64,000 bases of DNA from Cryptomeria japonica (Eukaryota; Streptophyta; Pinopsida; Cupressales; Cupressaceae). Each line of letters opens with the position of its first letter. Positions within the stretch are counted from its first letter, which is position 1. Location: positions 157,311,454 through 157,375,453 of the forward strand of contig NC_081405.1 in NCBI RefSeq assembly GCF_030272615.1, read 5' to 3'. The notes beneath the pieces were generated by a model. The model was not told where the DNA came from. It did no database searches and saw nothing but the letters and a program-made list of their open reading frames with translations. The translations under genes were made by a program, and so were the position numbers. This document shows positions 25,856 through 40,476 of the stretch, one piece after another.

Positions 25856-25859
<4 letters not shown>

Positions 25860-26283
25860 CCACACATGATGAATGCAACAAAATCAACAATTTACAAACA
25901 ATCGACAATGATGACATTTCCAATTGTAATTGAAGATAATCAATGGTGTGCAGAGAATCATAAATTTTGATTCCATAAAATCAACTATTTACAAACAATC
26001 ACATGTGATCATTTGCAATTCCAAAACACAAATAAGATACGGGTGGGATGACTAAAAAGCAGAACATGTGAACCTCAATATCAAATGAAAATAAGTAGAG
26101 ATAGGGATGTAAACCTGCACAATTTCTTCAGAGGAAAACAAGAATATAGGACACCTAAGAAAATAAGAAGAATAAGGCATGATGGAAGGTCAAAGTTGAA
26201 GTCCCCAAAAAGGGCTAAGATTAGAAACATGAAAGACAGGACTAAAAAATCAGCATGAAGATTTAAAAACAAATCTTGACTGA

Positions 26284-26544
26284 ATCGAATTCAAGATTTG
26301 TGTGGACAATGGATCAAAATGTTATCATTTCACATCATCTTTAGGTAAATATGTAGAAAAGGCATGGGAGCAATGGCATGTCTATGAATTTGAAGGAAAA
26401 AAGTAGAGGAAATAAACATAAGTTAAACTAGAGGTAATTGTGAAGAAGCCCATAACACATAAATGGCATAAGTATTTGGGGTGAAGTGCATATGTTCATC
26501 ACGGGGGGTAACTAATGAGACCCTTGAGGAACAAGTGGAAAGAC
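26284..26544 (+). pseudogene. Unknown coding sequence, left part, split by the copia element
   Basis: The + frame from about 26284 reads FKICVDNGSKCYHFTSSLGK and continues with YVEKAWEQWHVYEFEGKK. It has stops at 26404, 26413, 26419 and 26482, and a -1 shift at the G run near 26503-26508, after which VTNETLEEQVER runs to the insertion point. It joins in frame with the part at 33585. The protein is unknown to me. Upstream, 25870-26283 contains a basic, Lys/Arg-rich open stretch (near 26130-26250) in another frame that may belong to it. Confidence 0.45.
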
Positions 26545-27778
26545 TGTTAGACAGTTCAAATAACAGAAGACAACTAAGAGGGGGGGGAGGTGAATCAGTT
26601 GTCACCAGATTACCAGAACCTTAAGCAATTAAAATATTGTTACCAAAACACATAAGATCAATACCAACATGCATAAACTAATTACTGAAATAGCAGATAT
26701 ATCAATTAAGCACAACCAACAATTAGAGAATAAATACCATCCATATGACACCAAGATTTGTATGTGGAAAACGCGGTAAAGGGAAAAACCACTGTGGGAA
26801 GCCTACCCATAGTCAAATAATACTTTTGCAATGAGTATGTGATTACAAATTGAGGGGCTTGCACTTATAGGAAGGCCAACAACCTAGAGCACACTGCTCA
26901 TTACAAAAGGAGTCTCACTGACTACATAAAAATCTAGACTACAATCCGGAAGGAAGAATGAACTGCAATGATAACATCTCCTATGCCTGAGTACAATTTC
27001 GGTTAAGCTCAATACCAGAGGACTTAATCCTCTTACATAAACCCAACTTCATCACCAATGATCGACCAAATCATCTACATGAATGATCAATACATAATTC
27101 ACTCGCATACATCCTTTCTATATCTCTTACATATGATCTACAATGAGATCTTACACATATATATACAAACCCTCGACCATAAACAATAAGGTCGGCCACT
27201 AGACAATAAAACATATTACATAATTACAAAACATGTCGGCCTGAGACCAAATAAATAATATCCAACCCATAAGACATCCCAAAAACACATCGAGAAGACC
27301 AATCAACACATTACGTTAAGCCAATCCATTACCTAGATAGCACCAGACCCAATTTAGGTCCACACACGCTAAAGCAATGATCCCAATCAACCAAGTCTCG
27401 AACACGATCACCATCAGCATCCTGAATCTCTCCTAGAAGCTGCACCAGCACCACTTATGCATAATATCAAAAGATCTTCAATCAAGCTCTGTTAGTGAAA
27501 CCCTCACCGGATCAACAAACCAAGCTAACCAGCATATAAGAAAGCATCTTATCACCAAATCAAAACCAACTGACTGAACATGTATCTGAGTAGCAGATCT
27601 AAGCCAATTCCAAATACCAAAGCATACTAGAGAATACTGGATCATCATGATCTAATCCAACCAGAAACCAAACATCCTATCGAGACCAAATGGATACCAG
27701 TAAACAACCAAAACAACTAGTGTTGACATCAATGACAAAACAACAATGCAACACATAATCAATTGCTCCAAATGACCA
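26545..27778 (-). repeat. 3' LTR of the copia element
   Basis: About 1.23 kb. On the minus strand it starts TGGTCATTTGGAGC, just after the polypurine tract, and ends ...GTCTAACA. It contains about 150 bp (around 27430-27580) that is absent from the 5' LTR. Confidence 0.88.
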
Positions 27779-27780
27779 AC

Positions 27781-27792
27781 TATCTCCCCCTT
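27781..27792 (-). promoter_or_regulatory. Polypurine tract of the copia element
   Basis: Minus strand AAAGGGGGAGAT precedes the 3' LTR. Three further GGGGGAG-type tracts lie upstream on the element, near 27935, 27972 and 28062, in its 3' untranslated region (27793-28153). Confidence 0.8.
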
Positions 27793-28153
27793 TGGCATTG
27801 ATGGCAACACTAGGTGTGAAAAACATCCAAGTGCTAAGAAATGCCAAACAAATCTCCCACATAAGAATATAGCAATGAAGTTCTGATCCATACTCTCCCT
27901 ATAGATGATATCACAGTTAAGTTCTGCAAATTTCTCCCCCTAATGTATATAACCGTTAAGTTTTTCACATGAATATCTCTCCCCCTTTGACATCAATGTC
28001 AGAAGTCTGACATAAATATCAAAGCAAAATCACAAACCGGTGAATCACAAGACTAACTACTCCCCCTAAGTAGTAGCGTCACCACATCAATCTGGAATGA
28101 ATAATATCTCTGATAATGCATACCATACTGATGCCAAATAGAATCAATCAGTT

Positions 28154-31100
28154 TTATGTCGCAAGGGCAGAAACTCCTATTCTATCTCTGAGTTACTCAA
28201 ATGATTCTTTAGGCAAAGGTTTAGTGAAGATATCTGCAATATGCTCTTTAATGTTCACATAAACCAATCTAACTTCATTTTCTTCCACTTTCTCCTTCAA
28301 AAAGTTATACTTGATAGATATGTGCTTTGTCGTAGAGTGAAATGTCAGATTCTTTGATATGTTTATAGCAGCAAAGTTATCACATTAAATAACTACTGGT
28401 CCATTGCAATGCACTTTTATGTTCTTTAACATTTGCTTCATCCATAAAACTTGTGTACAGTTAGTAGCAGCAGCAACATACTCAACTTCAGCAATAGATA
28501 CAGAAGTACATGATTGTTTCTTGTTGATCCATGAAACAAGTTTCTTTCCAAGAAAGAAAGCTCCACCAGAAGTACTCTTCTGGTCATCAACATCACCTTC
28601 CCAATCTGCATCTATATATGCACATAAAGTAAAGTCATCATCTTTAGGGTACCACAAACCATATTAAGATGTACCTTGTAAGTATCTAAAAATACTTTTC
28701 ACCGCATTCTCATGATTTTCTCTAGGACCACTTTGATATCTGGATGCAATGCAAGCATCATTCATTATGTCCGATCTAGTCTGAGTCAAATATAGTAGAC
28801 CTCCAATCATATACTTGTATCTTGTAGGATTTACCAGAACTGATTCATCTTTTCTTGTCAATTTCTCACTTGTAGTCATAGGAGTACTTAGTGGTTTAGA
28901 ATTTTCCATACCAAATTTCTTCAGCATCTCCCTAGCATACTTAGTTTGACAGATGAAAATACCTTTATCAGTCTAAGTAATCTGCAAATCTAAGAAAAAA
29001 TTCATTTCCCCAATCATAGGCATTTCAAATTCATTCTCCATGTTTTTAGAAAATTCCATGCACAACTTATCTTCACCTCCAAAAATGATGTCATCAACAA
29101 AAACCTCAATAATCAGTATATCATTGTCAGTGACTTTATAGTATAGATTACTGTCAGCATTACCTTTAGTGAAACCGAGCTTTAAAAGATATTTGTCCAA
29201 CCTTGCATACCAATCTCTAGGTGCATGTTTCAATCCATATAAAGCTTTCTTTAACCTGCAAACCATGTTTTTATCATCTGAAAGTAAAAAACCTTCAAGT
29301 TGCTCAATATAAACTCCCTCATCAAGATCCCCATTCAGAAAAGCACACTTGACATTCATCTGATAAACCTTGTAGTTTTTATGTGCAACATAGGTAAGAA
29401 ATAATATTACAGCTTCAATCCTAGCTACAGGTGCAAAAGTTTCACCATGATCAATTCCTTCCTTCTGAGAATATCCTTTACAAACCAATCTATCTTTATT
29501 CCTTACAACTTGTCCATCTTCATTTACTTTATTCATAAAAACCCATTTAGTTCCAATAACATTCTTATTTTTAGGTCGAAGAACTAAAATCCATGTGTTA
29601 TTCTTTTTTATCCAATCTAATTCTTCTTCCATAGCTTTCATCCAACATTCATCTTTACATGCTTCAGTTATTGATACCGGTTCAACTTGAGAAATTAAAC
29701 ATACCTCTTTAGCTGCCAATCTCCTTCTTGTCATCACTCCATTGTTCTTATCCCCAATGATCTGATCTTCTGAATAATTCAACCTTACATACCTAGGAGT
29801 CTTCTGACTCTTTGTTCCTCTTCCATGTTCTTCAATTATTGTTGAATTTTTTGATACTGCTGGATTAATTGGTTCAACATTATGTTCCAGTAAAGGTGTT
29901 ACCAATTCAATTATCATCATTTCCACTGTCGATTCTTGCTCATAAATTATGATTTGACTTCTATTATGCTCATCCACCTTGATATTCGTGTTTTCCACAA
30001 TTCTTTGCAATCTCTTGTTATAACATCTATATGCTTTACTTTTATTAGAATAGCCAAAAAATATTCCTTCATCACATCTAGGATCAAACTTGCCAATGAA
30101 ATCATCTCTTTTGATATAACATTTACTACCAAAGATTCTGAAATACTTAATTGTAGGTGTATTGCCAAACCATAATTTATAAGGTGTCTTACCGGTTTCT
30201 CCTTTGATATGAACTCTATTGCATGTATAAACTGCTATGCTCACTACTTCTCTCTAGTAGATATGAGGTAGATTAGCTTCCATCATCATGGTTCTAGCAG
30301 CATCCAAGATGGTTATGTTCTTCCTTTCCACAACTCCATTATGTTGAGGTGTCCGAGGAGCAGAAATTTGTCTCCTTATGCCATGCTTCTCACAAAAGTT
30401 ATTAAAATCACCAAATGTGAATTGTTGACCATGATCTGACCTTAAGTACTTAATCTTCAATCTTGTCTTAGTTTCAACTTTAGCTTTGAAGATTTCAAAC
30501 CTTTCAAAAGCCTCAAATTTCTCCCTTAGAAAAGTAACCCACATCATTCTAGAATAATCATCAATGGTTAGCATAAAATATCTATCACCTTGAAAACTTT
30601 TGATTCTAGCAGGGCCACACAAATCAATATGAATAAGATCAAGAACATCATTAGATTTGTCTTGTATACTCTTAAAAGAGGCTCTGACTTGTTTTCCCAT
30701 TTAACATTCTTTACATACCAGATTACAGGGCTTCACAATCTTAGGTATATCTCTAACTACCTTAGTTGAATTGATCTTTACCATGCAACCAAAATTCACA
30801 TGACATAGCCTTTTATGCCAAAGCCAACTCTCATCAATTTGTGCAATCAAACATGTCTTCTCACTAGAATTCAAATGAAATATATTACCTTTTGTCTGAG
30901 TACCGGTTGCAATCTCCAATCTAGATCTATTAATGATTTTGCATTTTTCATCCTTGAATTGTAATTAAAATCCCTTATCCACCAATTGTCCTACACTCAA
31001 AAGATTATTCCTTAAACCTTCAACATAATAAACATTACTAGTATTGTGCTTACCATCTAATGATATAGTTCATTTTCCTTTGATCATGCATGCTTTATCA

Positions 31101-31378
31101 TCTCCAAATCTAACCAGACCGCCATCAAATTCTTCCAAAGACAAAAACTTCCTTTTATCTCCAGACATATGACGTGAACATCCACTGTCAATTACCCATT
31201 CATCCTTATCTTCAATTTTAGCAGCAAGGGCCTTTTCTTCAAGTACATTCTCTTCCAGTGTTGGATCATCTTCCTTGATAGCCAAGAACACCCATTCTTT
31301 TCCATTGTCGAAACCACTAGCAAAGTCTTGTGTCGATTCATCATCAAAATCAGTCACACCTTCCTCATTCGCAAAGTA
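28154..31378 (-). pseudogene. Copia pol: protease, integrase, reverse transcriptase, RNase H
   Basis: One minus-strand frame throughout. Protease: WVIDSGCSRHMSGDK near 31190. Integrase: zinc-binding H and C residues (WHKRLCHVNF; CNLVCKEC near 30705), then acidic residues in DLCGP, RSDHGQQF and NGVVERKN. Reverse transcriptase: [33 protein letters not shown] and the catalytic FVDDIIFGG near 29080. RNase H: ADWEGDVDDQKSTSGG and IAEVEYVAA. The frame is stopped at 31070, 30965, 30701, 30254, 28973, 28664, 28385 and near 28181, and ends at 28154. At 30254 (HIY-stop-REV, normally Trp), 30701 (normally CQMGK Gln) and 28973 (normally Gln), one C-to-T or G-to-A change explains the stop. No functional polyprotein can be made. 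Confidence 0.93.
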
Positions 31379-32373
31379 ACATGATTTATCTATGTTTTTC
31401 TTGTACTTATGCTTGTTTTGATATCCAAGGTTAGGCTTAAAATGTCTTCTAGCTCTTTCTTCAAAACTTAAATTCCTTTCGAGACATCTAGATGCAAAAC
31501 AACCTATCTTATTACATGCAAAACATTTAAAAGTTGATTTTCCTTCATACTTACTTCCTACCGGTCCTTTAGGTACTCTTCTAGCAAACAGGGCTTCAAG
31601 TTTCTCAAATTATTCATCTTCTCTTTTCATATCATCAAATTCCTTTGCATAAAAAGCTTTCCAATCTTGCTTGTTGGTTGATGATGTAACTGCATGAAAG
31701 CAGGTTCAGACTTCACAGCTCTAGAAGGTCCAAATTCTTCAAGCTCAAGAGTAGGTAATTTCCCAACCAAGGTATCCCTATTGACAGAAGTATTCGCCAT
31801 TGTACTCAATTCATTAATTGCAGTAGCCTTCATCTTATAAGCCAGTGGTAAAGCTCTCGGGACTTTAGAAACTATTTCATCTTCACTAAGAGTTCCACCA
31901 CAACATTGAATTCCCATCATAATCTCATTTACCCTTTCCATGAATGCAGTAATCCTTTCATCTTCTTTCATCTTCAAGTTTTCATATATCATCCGGTAAC
32001 CATCAAGTTTAGCAATCTTAACAGTAGGGTCACCTTCATTAAGAGTCTCCAACTTATCCCATATAGCCTTTGCTAATGATTTGTTAGTTAATCCCATTAT
32101 TTGTTGATCAGAAAGTGCACACAAGAGGGCTTCTCTAGCTCTACAATCATTCTCAAGCTCCTTGCCCAAGTTTGTCGGAGGAGGATTTCCAAATGCCAGA
32201 TTAAAAGGGGTAACTCCATTCTCTGTGATTTCCCAAATATCCTTACCAAGACATCTCAGATGAGTCTCCATCTAAATCTTCCAAACTCTGTAATTTGTTC
32301 CATCAAGCCTAGGAATATCTCTCTGAAAGATAGCTACAGTTGAATTAGATGAACTTGAACTGTTAGTTGCCAT
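31379..32373 (-). pseudogene. Copia gag
   Basis: The ATG at 32373 opens MATNSSSSS-like N-terminal sequence and IPRLDGTNYRVWK, the standard copia Gag opening. A TAG at 32272-32274 follows, then the body (METHLRCLGKDIWEITENGV onward) with AIWDKLETLNEG and LKMKEDERITAFMERVNEI. Near 31650 the reading shifts frame, and a TAA follows at about 31610. The zinc knuckle near 31480 reads CFACNKIGCFASRC, where the expected His of C-x2-C-x4-H-x4-C is Cys. Capsid function and RNA binding are therefore both likely lost. Confidence 0.9.
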
Positions 32374-32410
32374 AGGATCTTCCTCAAGTGGTTAAGCTTA
32401 TGCAGAGAGG

Positions 32411-32428
32411 ACCAGAGCTCTGATACCA
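32411..32428 (-). promoter_or_regulatory. Primer-binding site, initiator-Met tRNA
   Basis: Minus strand TGGTATCAGAGCTCTGGT, two bases from the 5' LTR boundary. Confidence 0.93.
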
Positions 32429-32430
32429 AT

Positions 32431-33042
32431 TGTTAGATAGTTCAAATAATTGAAAAACAACTTAGAGGGGGGGGGGGGGGGGTGTGAATCAGTTATCACC
32501 AGATTACCAGAACCTTAAGCAATTAAAATATTGTTACCGAAACACATAAGATCAATACCAGAATGCATAAACCAATTATCAAAATAGCAGATATATCAAT
32601 TAAGCACAACCAACAATTAGAGAATAAATACCATCCACATGACACCAATATTTGTACGTGGAAAACCCAATAAAGGGAAAAACCACGGTGGGAAGCCTAC
32701 CCACAGTCAGATTATACTTCTATAGTAAGTATGTGAATACAAATTGAGGGGCCTGCACTTGCAGGAAGGCCAACAGACTGGAACACACTGCTCATTACAA
32801 AAGGAGTCTCACTAACTACATAAAAATCCAGACTACAATCCAGAAGGAAGAATGAATTGCAATGATAACATCTCCTATGCCTGAGTATAGTTTTGGTTAA
32901 GCTCAATACCAGAGGACTTAATCCTCTTACATAAACCCAACTCGATCACCAATGATCGACCAAATCCTCTGCATGAATGATTAATACATTATTTGCTCAC
33001 ATACATCCTTTCTATATCCCTTACATATGATCTACAATGAGA

Positions 33043-33115
<73 letters not shown>

Positions 33116-33584
33116 AACCCTCAACCAAACAATAAGTTTGGCCACCAAACAATAAAACATATTACATAATTACAAAACATGTCAGCCTGAGACCAAACAA
33201 ATAATATCCAACCCATAAGACATCCCGGAAACACATCGAGAAGACCAATCAACACGTTACATTAAGCCAATCCAAAACCTAGATAGTATCAAACCCAATT
33301 TAGGTCCACACACGCTAAAACAATGATCCCAATCAGCCAAGTCTCGAACACAATCACCATCAGCATCCTGAATCTCTACTCGAGTAACATGAATAGTAGA
33401 TCTAAGCCAATTCTAAATACCAAAGCATATCAGAGAATACTGGATCATCATGATCTAATCCAACCAGAAACCAAACATCCTATCGGGACCAAAAGGATAC
33501 CGGTAAACAACCAAAACAGCTAGTGTTGACATCAATGACAAAACATCAATGCAACACATAATCAATTCCTTCAAATGGCTAATA
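32431..33584 (-). repeat. 5' LTR of the copia element
   Basis: About 1.15 kb. It holds a long (AC)n run at 33046-33111 where the 3' LTR has only a short ACATATATATAC stretch, and it lacks the 150-bp segment present at 27430-27580. The poly-G run is at 32465-32482. Confidence 0.88.
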
Positions 33585-34035
33585 AAGATTGTTTCAAAAA
33601 GGGGAGGAGAATGAGAAAATGATAGTGATCAAGATTTTGGAACCCGATTTCTGGTCAAATGGGCATGTCCATGATGGGCAAGTGTATGAGAGTCAGTTTG
33701 ATCCCATAGTTCAAATTTTGGGATATGCTCTATACACTTATGGAATTGTCAACCATATAGTTAGATAGGAAAATTTTGAGGACATCAAGGTGGCCTTGCA
33801 AACTTTAGAAACTGTCCCTAAATTGGGTGTAATGGTGGGATATTTTGATCTCAATGCCGAAGGGAAAAAAACAAAAATGTCAAAGGCTTGGAAACTATTA
33901 AAAAATGGAGTGGGCAAAAAGTACTGTTTGGATGAGTTTGATGCTTTAATGGATGCAAACAAGGACACACTCCCTGAAGAAATGGCCGATAGGTTGAAAG
34001 AAATAGGGGAGGGTATTAAATACCTCTATCACTAA
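33585..34035 (+). pseudogene. Unknown coding sequence, right part, split by the copia element
   Basis: The frame carried by VTNETLEEQVER at 26508-26543 resumes here as LFQKGEENEKMIVIKI, across one copy of the AAGA(C/T) duplication. It runs through YALYTYGIVNHIV, one TAG at about 33766, and then 80 open codons ending EIGEGIKYLYH and TAA at 34033. The last 80 codons contain GKKTKMSKAWKLLKNGVGKK and DEFDALMDANKDTLPEEMAD. No signal peptide, membrane segment or family motif is evident. The C-terminus is well preserved compared with the left part. Confidence 0.5.
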
Positions 34036-34339
34036 AATCCCCATATGTTCAGGTTAATCGTATGTTATCTATGAATTCTGAACTTTGAAGTGTATGGTTT
34101 TGTAAACTATTAGACTATATGATAGTTATATGTTTATGCTTGCAATATTTTAAGTTTATGTAGGCCCTTAAACCCTTACCACATTGCTCAATACATTGTC
34201 ATTGTAATGTATAATTTGTTGAAGTAATTTTTATGGCTTAATGTTAAAGTAAAATGTTTATGGCTTTATGGCTTAATGTACAATTTGTTCAAGTAAAATG
34301 TTTATGGCTTAATGTTAAACTAGGATTATGGTTTACTGT

Positions 34340-34720
34340 TATAGTAATTTTCATATTAATATGACAGTTAACCATAATAGTTAACTATTATAATTGGGTT
34401 CATGTAGTCATTTTCATATAATAGTTTACCGTAACAATTAACTTTTATAATTGGGTTCATATAACAGTTAACCGTAATAGTTAAATTTTATAATAAGGTT
34501 CATATAATAGTTAACTGTAACAATTAATTGTTATAATTGAGTTCATATAATAGTTTATCGTAACAATTAATTGTTATAATTGGGTTCATATAGTCATATA
34601 GTTCATATTGGGTTCATATAACAATTTACTGTAACAGTCAACTATTATAATTGGGTTAATATAGCCATATGGTTCATATTGGGTTCATATAGTCATATAG
34701 TTCATATTGGGTTCACTATA
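34340..34720. repeat. Degenerate tandem repeat of about 44-50 bp
   Basis: Units read approximately ATTGGGTTCATATAATAGTT followed by AACCGTAACAATTAATTGTT, about seven times. Some units are shortened to repeats of TTGGGTTCATATAGTCATAT. Confidence 0.85.
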
Positions 34721-36600
34721 ACCGACAAAGTAAATTGTTATAGTATCTTGTCATCCATGATGCCAAAATACTATAATAGTTTAATTTGTTCTAATATGTT
34801 ATAATGTTTAACAAAAAATTAAATTGTACACATAAATTTCATAATTCTTTGAACATAAATTTCCCACAACCTATAAAATATATGGTTTGTTGTTGTATTC
34901 GATCGTTGGAAAATTATGCCAGACACATACAACAAATGTAAAAAATATTTTTTGAAAAGATATTAAAATGAAACCCCTGTGGAGAGTGAAAGGATAATAC
35001 CAATTTTATACATTTATACATTTATTCACAATTTGATACATTTGCGTAATACCAGTGAAGCTTGAACCAAAGACTACATTTCCCTTATTGAGATATTTGT
35101 GTTCATGAACACATATTTTAGTGTTAAAAAACACAAACCCTAAAAAGAAAATCGACCAAGATCGAACCATGACAAAGGAAACAAGAAAACGTTAAAGATT
35201 ATGCAATATTATTATTTACAAAGGAATAACCCACAAATATAGACGTCATTACAACTCAACCAATTTTTTTAAATATTTTTGGCTACAAATTAAACCTTGT
35301 GAATTGAATAACAACTAATGGAAGGTCGTAGTGAGGATTAATCATCACTATGGTTGAATACAACAACAAACCACAGATTGTACAACAAAGAAACACATAT
35401 TTCACAATAAGAAACCACAAAATTAGCAACATTTCTCGAAATCTAAATAAACTAAAAAATAAAAGCACTAAATGGTTAATGGAAGGTCTTAGTGAGGATT
35501 AATCCTCACCTAGGTCGAAGACCAAGACCCTATATCAACCACTATGAGTGCCACAACTACGTTCAAACCCTTATGCAACTACCTACAAGGAGGGAAGCGA
35601 AGGAAGCAACCACTCTCAAATAATAGCAATATTTACAAAATAAAACCCTTCAAGAATCATTTAAACAAAATCACTTGTGCTTGGTTACCTTTAAACTTCC
35701 AAGCACGAGGAAACAAACGCCAAAGACATGTTCCATTCCCTTTGCCAGACATGCAGGGAGAGCAGTAGCCAATGCCGAGGAAGAGAGAAAAGTCATAGCC
35801 CAGGCGAGAATGTTTTGATACACCATGTGAACACGTTTTAGTCTATAATGTCTTAAAGACTCAAGAAGAATCAGGAGAAAACTGAAGGAAAGTTGGCATC
35901 GAAAGGCATCAAAATAGGTGCATTCAATGACTTTGTGATCGGGAAAGCCATGGCAGTAAGGAGAAGCGATGCAAAGTTAATGCGAGTGGGAGAAGGAATG
36001 TAGGGTGGCGGTGGGTAGTAAATGTAGGCAAGTTGGTGAATAAGGTGGCCATGCAATCGATTGCCACACAACCACCTTGTTAGCTACAAGAGATTTTAGG
36101 GGCAAGTTGTCAAGGCGAGGGCCTCCGATGTTTTGGTCAACGCACAATTTTGGAATTTTTTTTACACGTTAGATGAATCAGGTCGAAACATGTGGCAAAT
36201 GTGTCTGATTTTGGAAAAAAAAATAACACATGGCAGATGCGTTTGATTTCAGAAAAAAAAAACTATGTTTCTAGTTTGTCTAGTCACATGTCGAGGTGGA
36301 CGGTAAAAAACATAAGGTTTAGGGTCCGCGTGGCAAGCTACATGCACTTACCAAGTTAGGGTGCACACGTATTGGCACCTCTCCCCTAAATTCTTCTAGA
36401 AAGACACCAGGGAAAACTTTAAGAACCCCCCACCCCCCCTCAGACAAGGTGTAAAAACCTGGTGAAAGGTGTATAATTGTTGAGGAAAATTTTAATTTTA
36501 CTGGTGAAATTTTACGGTTTACAGAGAAAAAATAATAATCTCCATTGGCGAATCATTCATGATCGCTCAAAGTCTGTGAAAAATCCTATCAAATTGTAAT
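34721..36600. other. AT-rich intergenic DNA
   Basis: No gene recognised. AATGGAAGGTC(G/T)TAGTGAGG occurs twice (near 35317 and 35474). CGAATACAACAACAAACC-like bases occur inverted near 34885 and 35352. A 38-bp segment (CATGTGGCAAATGTGTCTGA and a diverged copy) is duplicated near 36191 and 36229. Open frames near 35544 and 35871 lack family features. Confidence 0.5.
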
Positions 36601-36659
36601 GTTTTTAAAACCAAAAAATTATTTGCATGGGCGAATTGTAATGTTTTTAAAACCAAAAA

Positions 36660-36880
36660 AAATATTTGCATTGGCAATTTCAACCTATTGTCAAACCATT
36701 TAAACATAATATTGGCGATTTCAACCAATTTTCAAACATAAAAAAATATATTGCGATTTCAACCTATTTCCAAACAATAAAAAAATATATTGGTGATTTC
36801 AACCTATTTCCAAACCATAAAAAATATATATTGGCAATTTCAACCTTTTTCCAAAACATAAAAAAAATATATTAGCACCT
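36660..36880. repeat. Five tandem units of about 43-45 bp
   Basis: Units read about TTGGCGATTTCAACCTATTT followed by CCAAACATAAAAAAATATA. The preceding 36536-36660 already contains GGCGAA words and a duplicated AATGTTTTTAAAACC. Confidence 0.85.
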
Positions 36881-36899
36881 AAGCAGTCCCCGTCAAGTC

Positions 36900-37655
36900 A
36901 TTAAAACACATGGCACACAGTCGTCAACCTTCTGCCTGAAAGACTGGCCATTAGAAAATCTCACAACCTAGCAACAAGCCCTTACGATGCTATCTCTAGC
37001 TCACAAACTGAAAATGCTAAGCCTTCATAACCTCGAGATCTAGCGACTGAGGGCAACTGAACCGTCCCTCGCCAATTCTCGACCACAAAATGTTAAGTCC
37101 TCGTCACTGCAGCGACTTGGAGATAGTGATAACTTTAACCCTTGTCGCGTACTCGCCAACATAAAATTGTTTATCTCTTAACCACTAGCACTTCACTCGC
37201 AAGCTCGCGGCTTGATCAGGTCTTCAGACATTTAACTTCGCGAGCTGGCGATAACCATAAAACTTAACCACAAACTGTCTAGTCGCTAGCTCGCGACCTA
37301 AAAATACTAACATTAAACAAACATGAGAGATAGTGACAACTATATGAAATGAGTTACTCACTAACTCTCGCGACTATAATGTATGACATCAGATCAACTC
37401 GAGACCTCGCGACCAAAGCAATTTCATTAACAATCTCTAGCTCGCTAACATAAAACGCTAACACCCAAAAAGCTAGAGACCTCGCGATGTAAACCCAAAC
37501 CAACTTGTCTCCAGCTTGTGGCTTGATCACGTCTTCAGACATTTTAACCTCGCGAGCTGGTGATAACCATAAAACTTAACCACAAACTATCTAGTTGCTA
37601 GCTCGTGACCTAAAAATGCTAACATTAAACAAACATGAGAGCTAGTGACAACTGT
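36900..37655. repeat. Left AGCTCGCGA array of the second large-ORF element
   Basis: Many degenerate units of AGCTCGCGACC...ATAAAATGCTAAC type. A roughly 150-bp piece (37193-37344) is repeated at 37504-37655, a step of about 310 bp. The segment 37350-37504 (CACTAACTCTCGCGACTATA onward) is closely matched, in the same orientation, at 45143-45298. Confidence 0.75.

Positions 37656-40476
<2,821 letters not shown>

Larger units (their letters stand above)
26545..33584 (-). mobile_element. Full-length Ty1/copia LTR retrotransposon
   Basis: The + strand-left LTR (26545-about 27778) and right LTR (32431-about 33584) share their ends and most of their sequence. The primer site for initiator-Met tRNA is at 32411-32428, and the polypurine tract at about 27781-27792. 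Gag-protease-integrase-RT-RNase H are read on the minus strand in copia order. The target duplication is AAGAC (26540-26544) / AAGAT (33585-33589). It is defective: eight or more in-frame stops in pol, a stop and a frameshift in gag. The LTR end at 33581-33584 is uncertain by 3 bp, since one terminal base pair appears mutated. Confidence 0.93.

Noticed and set aside
25053..25933. Long overlapping open frames on both strands
   Set aside because: Composed only of Tyr, Ile, His, Thr, Cys, Val and Met from TA/TG/CA simple sequence; no start context, no family.
35544..35768. 74-codon ORF
   Set aside because: No motif, no homologous feature nearby, flanked by AT-rich non-coding DNA.
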